This document shows positions 62,085-64,000 of a DNA stretch of 64,000 nt, piece after piece (the stretch's first letter is position 1; every line of letters starts with the position of its first letter). The DNA lies in assembly GCA_018608405.1 (NCBI GenBank), contig JABAZP010000006.1, forward strand, positions 1-64,000, read 5' to 3'. The notes beneath the pieces were generated by a model. That model did not search any database and had not been told where the DNA came from. It saw only the letters and a list, made by a program, of their open reading frames with translations. The DNA is from Flavobacteriales bacterium. Its GTDB lineage: Bacteria > Bacteroidota > Bacteroidia > Flavobacteriales_E > Vicingaceae. Position numbers and translations under genes: made by a program.

Positions 62085-63167
62085 TTATTTCTCACACTTA
62101 ATAACGACTAAGTTTTCGTTTTGCGCTACTGTTTCAACTTTTGGAAATATATTTTTCAATTGACTGCTGTAATTTAGCTGATTGTTTGCAACAATTTGCA
62201 GATTACCCCCAGGTTTCAAACAGCGAAAACATTCTTTGAACAAGTGAATGGGAATTTGAATGTTTATTTCATGCTCAAAATGAAACGGAGGATTGCTCAC
62301 AATTAAATTAAATGAATTCTTGTCGAAGTTGGATAAGTTATTTTCGAAATAATGCTGCACATTTTCTCCATTCATGTTCAATTTTGCAGACTCCACTGCC
62401 AAGTAAGAATCGTCTACTAAGTGAAAAGTAGACTGAGGCAATTTCTTTGAAATTTCTTTAGCAATAACTCCATTGCCTGAGGCTAAATCTAAAATGTTTT
62501 GATCTTTAGGATCTACTTGCAGGTGTTTCAAAAAGTATTGAGTGGCGTAATCAATGTGTTTTGCTGAAAAAACACCCCAATACTGCTGATAGTTGTAATT
62601 GTTAAACTCTAGGGAGTCAATTAAGCTTGCTTTTTCAATTTTTTTCTTACCGGTTAAAGTAGCGGTTCTTGCCTTTTTTACTGCTCTGCTTTGCTCTACA
62701 TTCTCAAAGTATTTTTCTGCAATTTCAATCATTTTTGGACTAAAATGCCTTGTCATGAAGCCTATTACAACTTGGACTTTGGTAGTTGAATTTTCCGAAA
62801 TATGCTGCAGGTACAGCTCAAAAAGAGCCAACGATTTTGGAACTTTCAGTAAAGCAAAGTCAACCTTGTATGCTAAAGGTGAAAGCGGATCACAATAGTT
62901 TTCAAAATTAATTCCATTGGCTTTACAATTTGATGTAATCGCACTCAACTGACTTTTATTGGTGTATACTGTTGAGGTTTTCAAATCTGCTAGGTGACAG
63001 GTCAAATAGCCAAACCGGTCGTTGTAGATGACTAAGGGTTTGTCTTTGGAGCTCAGTTCCGAAAAACGTTCTAGGGTCAGTTCATCTGCAGCACTAAAGG
63101 CTTTTAATGATTTGTCTTCCGACAAATCGTAACGTTTAATTTTCAAGTTGGAAGAATTCGAATTCAT
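62085..63167 (-). CDS. rRNA (guanine-N2) methyltransferase, RlmG/RsmC-like
   Basis: A 360-residue SAM-dependent methyltransferase. The N-terminal half is a degenerate methyltransferase-like domain, as in RsmC and RlmG. The C-terminal half has VLDLASGNGVIA-type SAM binding (NILDLASGNGVIAKEI) and the catalytic NPPF motif (IVSNPPFHFEHE), which identifies N2-guanine methylation. Whether the target is 16S or 23S rRNA cannot be decided from sequence alone; the layout leans to RlmG. Confidence 0.87.
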   Translation of the reverse strand: MNSNSSNLKIKRYDLSEDKSLKAFSAADELTLERFSELSSKDKPLVIYNDRFGYLTCHLADLKTSTVYTNKSQLSAITSNCKANGINFENYCDPLSPLAYKVDFALLKVPKSLALFELYLQHISENSTTKVQVVIGFMTRHFSPKMIEIAEKYFENVEQSRAVKKARTATLTGKKKIEKASLIDSLEFNNYNYQQYWGVFSAKHIDYATQYFLKHLQVDPKDQNILDLASGNGVIAKEISKKLPQSTFHLVDDSYLAVESAKLNMNGENVQHYFENNLSNFDKNSFNLIVSNPPFHFEHEINIQIPIHLFKECFRCLKPGGNLQIVANNQLNYSSQLKNIFPKVETVAQNENLVVIKCEK

Positions 63168-63362
63168 AACAAAAGATAGGTAGCAAACTTATTGATAATG
63201 TTGTACGATAGAGAAAGCTAGTGCAGTTTTAAAGGAGAATGTTTAACATCAACTACCTTAATGCACAAACAACTCATAGAACTGAAGAATTAAAGTAAAA
63301 AAGTACGGTTAGTTAACAGCCGGTTTTCATAAAGGTGGCGGAGTTAAGTTGGTTAACGGTTC

Positions 63363-63398
63363 GGCTATGAAATGTAGCCAAAACATTTCATCATAGCC
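63363..63398. other. Bulged hairpin in a gene-free gap
   Basis: ATGAAATGT (63367-63375) and ACATTTCAT (63383-63391) pair perfectly around a 7-base loop. An outer GGCT (63363-63366) can pair with AGCC (63395-63398) after a 3-base bulge. No T run follows, so it is not a standard terminator. It lies 54 bases before the end of the minus-strand gene at 63453. Confidence 0.55.
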
Positions 63399-63452
63399 AT
63401 ACTTGGCTATATTTTATAGCTCTTGTTTTAAAGAGTTTTTTAACTATTAATC

Positions 63453-63866
63453 CTAAAGTATCCATTTAGCTATTGTAATCAGTCCAATAACACCAATTGA
63501 AAGAAATATAAGGATTACAGCAATACAACCAATAAGGAATACTTTGTCTGTCCATGTTTCCTTATAATCTGGAGATGGCTTTATTTCTCCTCGTTTTCCT
63601 TCTTTTAAATCCACATATTGAAAGCTAAAATCTCCTTCTATATCTTGAATTCCTTCGTCAAGCCCATAAGATTTTGATTTATCATTATATTTTGTGACTG
63701 CTGCTTCTAGCAATTCAGCAGCATGCATTTCAAGACCTTGTCTATTAGCTTTTATGAAACTTTCTTCAGAACCACCTCCAAATTGAAAGAAACCAATATA
63801 AGCTTCGTCAAATTTTTGCTTGTCTCTTAAATCATTAATGAATTTTCTTATTTCATCATCAGTCAT
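63453..63866 (-). CDS. Hypothetical membrane protein
   Basis: A 137-residue protein. The N-terminal part is soluble and acidic (about 1-105, containing GFFQFGGGSEESFIKANRQG) and one or two closely spaced hydrophobic segments form the C-terminus (about 110-136). No family is recognised. Its start overlaps the stop of the upstream partial gene (ATGA), so the two are translationally coupled, as in toxin/partner or small operon pairs, but nothing further supports that. Confidence 0.72.
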   Translation of the reverse strand: MTDDEIRKFINDLRDKQKFDEAYIGFFQFGGGSEESFIKANRQGLEMHAAELLEAAVTKYNDKSKSYGLDEGIQDIEGDFSFQYVDLKEGKRGEIKPSPDYKETWTDKVFLIGCIAVILIFLSIGVIGLITIAKWIL

Positions 63867-64000
63867 CTTCGTCTTTCTCTTCTTTGTTTAGTTTTATCGC
63901 TAATTACAGGATTATAATTCTCAAGTGGAAACCCTAGGTCGACATTTAGTTTTTTCGCAAATTTCATTGCGGCATCTGTACTCCTAAATCGTTTTAGACG
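63863..64000 (-). CDS. Partial CDS, C-terminus only, runs off the window
   Basis: The last 45 codons of a gene whose 5' part lies beyond 64000. The visible end is basic (KRFRSTDAAMKFAKKLNVDL, later KTKQRRERRR). It overlaps the start of the next gene by 4 bases (ATGA). The family cannot be judged from so short a tail. Confidence 0.65.
   Translation of the reverse strand, partial: RLKRFRSTDAAMKFAKKLNVDLGFPLENYNPVISDKTKQRRERRR

Noticed and set aside
63305-63360. Possible integron attC or recombination site, because of paired GTTAAC and a GTTAAG
   Set aside because: No proper R'/R'' arrangement, no neighbouring cassette genes and no integrase.
1-64000. CRISPR arrays, rRNA operons, prophage or restriction-modification genes
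   Set aside because: None seen on reading through; no regularly spaced repeats and no matching protein families.

Overview
This is a low-GC stretch of a bacterial chromosome. It almost certainly comes from the Bacteroidota, most likely a free-living, probably aquatic, member of the Flavobacteriales. The evidence is type IX secretion (T9SS) sorting domains and a gliding-type CHU_C C-terminal domain, Bacteroidota-restricted families (DUF4294, DUF4295/bL38), a bacillithiol gene (bshC), transketolase split into two subunits, Flavobacteria-style promoters (TAnnTTTG -7 boxes) and the absence of Shine-Dalgarno spacing before most starts. It reads as ordinary core chromosome: there is no rRNA operon, CRISPR array, prophage or intact insertion sequence, and only one tRNA gene.

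Layout. 1-6.0 kb: Xaa-Pro aminopeptidase, then rpmG, bL38, ftsY, rimO and bshC. 6.0-9.5 kb: a small hypothetical gene, a broken iron-type alcohol dehydrogenase, mazG and an outer-membrane barrel. 9.5-14.7 kb: ABC-F ATPase, TPR lipoprotein, recA, bcp and nth. 14.8-17.0 kb: a frameshifted T9SS cargo gene, a repeat-like gap and an ECF sigma factor. 17.2-25.8 kb: uvrA facing a six-gene overlapping envelope operon on the minus strand (AIM24 family, M23/LysM peptidase, small membrane protein, outer-membrane barrel, MscS channel, and a CHU_C surface protein with an in-frame stop). 25.9-28.8 kb: SRPBCC/GyrI protein, tRNA-His and small secreted proteins. 29.2-32.9 kb: a minus-strand tRNA-maturation operon (degenerate YrdC, CCA-adding enzyme, pRiA4-ORF3 protein, MiaA, TPR). 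33-38.7 kb: DUF4294, a methyltransferase, 3-hydroxyacyl-CoA dehydrogenase, and a sugar transferase/lipoprotein/oxidoreductase group probably tied to exopolysaccharide. 38.8-45.3 kb: pcm, a barrel, an exonuclease coupled to a 43-residue membrane protein, a divergent Nramp transporter, DinB, CsaA and an MBL hydrolase. 45.4-50.7 kb: DEAD-box helicase, a PepSY-like/DUF2490 pair (the second broken), YceI lipoprotein, DUF1905 and DUF2461. 50.7-54.3 kb: paaEABCD, the phenylacetyl-CoA epoxidase operon, with a good consensus promoter. 54.4-59.6 kb: transketolase C and N subunits separated by a von Willebrand A protein, a two-sorting-domain protein and ychF. 59.6-64 kb: membrane glycosyltransferase, a T9SS remnant, small genes, an RlmG/RsmC-type methyltransferase and a coupled pair running off the end.

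The window supports DNA repair (recA, uvrA, nth), protein targeting, tRNA maturation, envelope maintenance and ring-CoA catabolism. I found no convincing new defence or mobile system. The clearest unexpected signal is gene decay. Four genes become continuous only if one or two frameshifts or a single in-frame stop are bridged, and a fifth survives as a C-terminal fragment. Three of the five are T9SS/CHU_C surface proteins. Other points of interest are a YrdC homologue lacking its catalytic motifs, the interrupted transketolase pair, a protein made of two sorting domains without cargo, and three coding regions too short or too partial to be caught by a simple ORF length cut-off.
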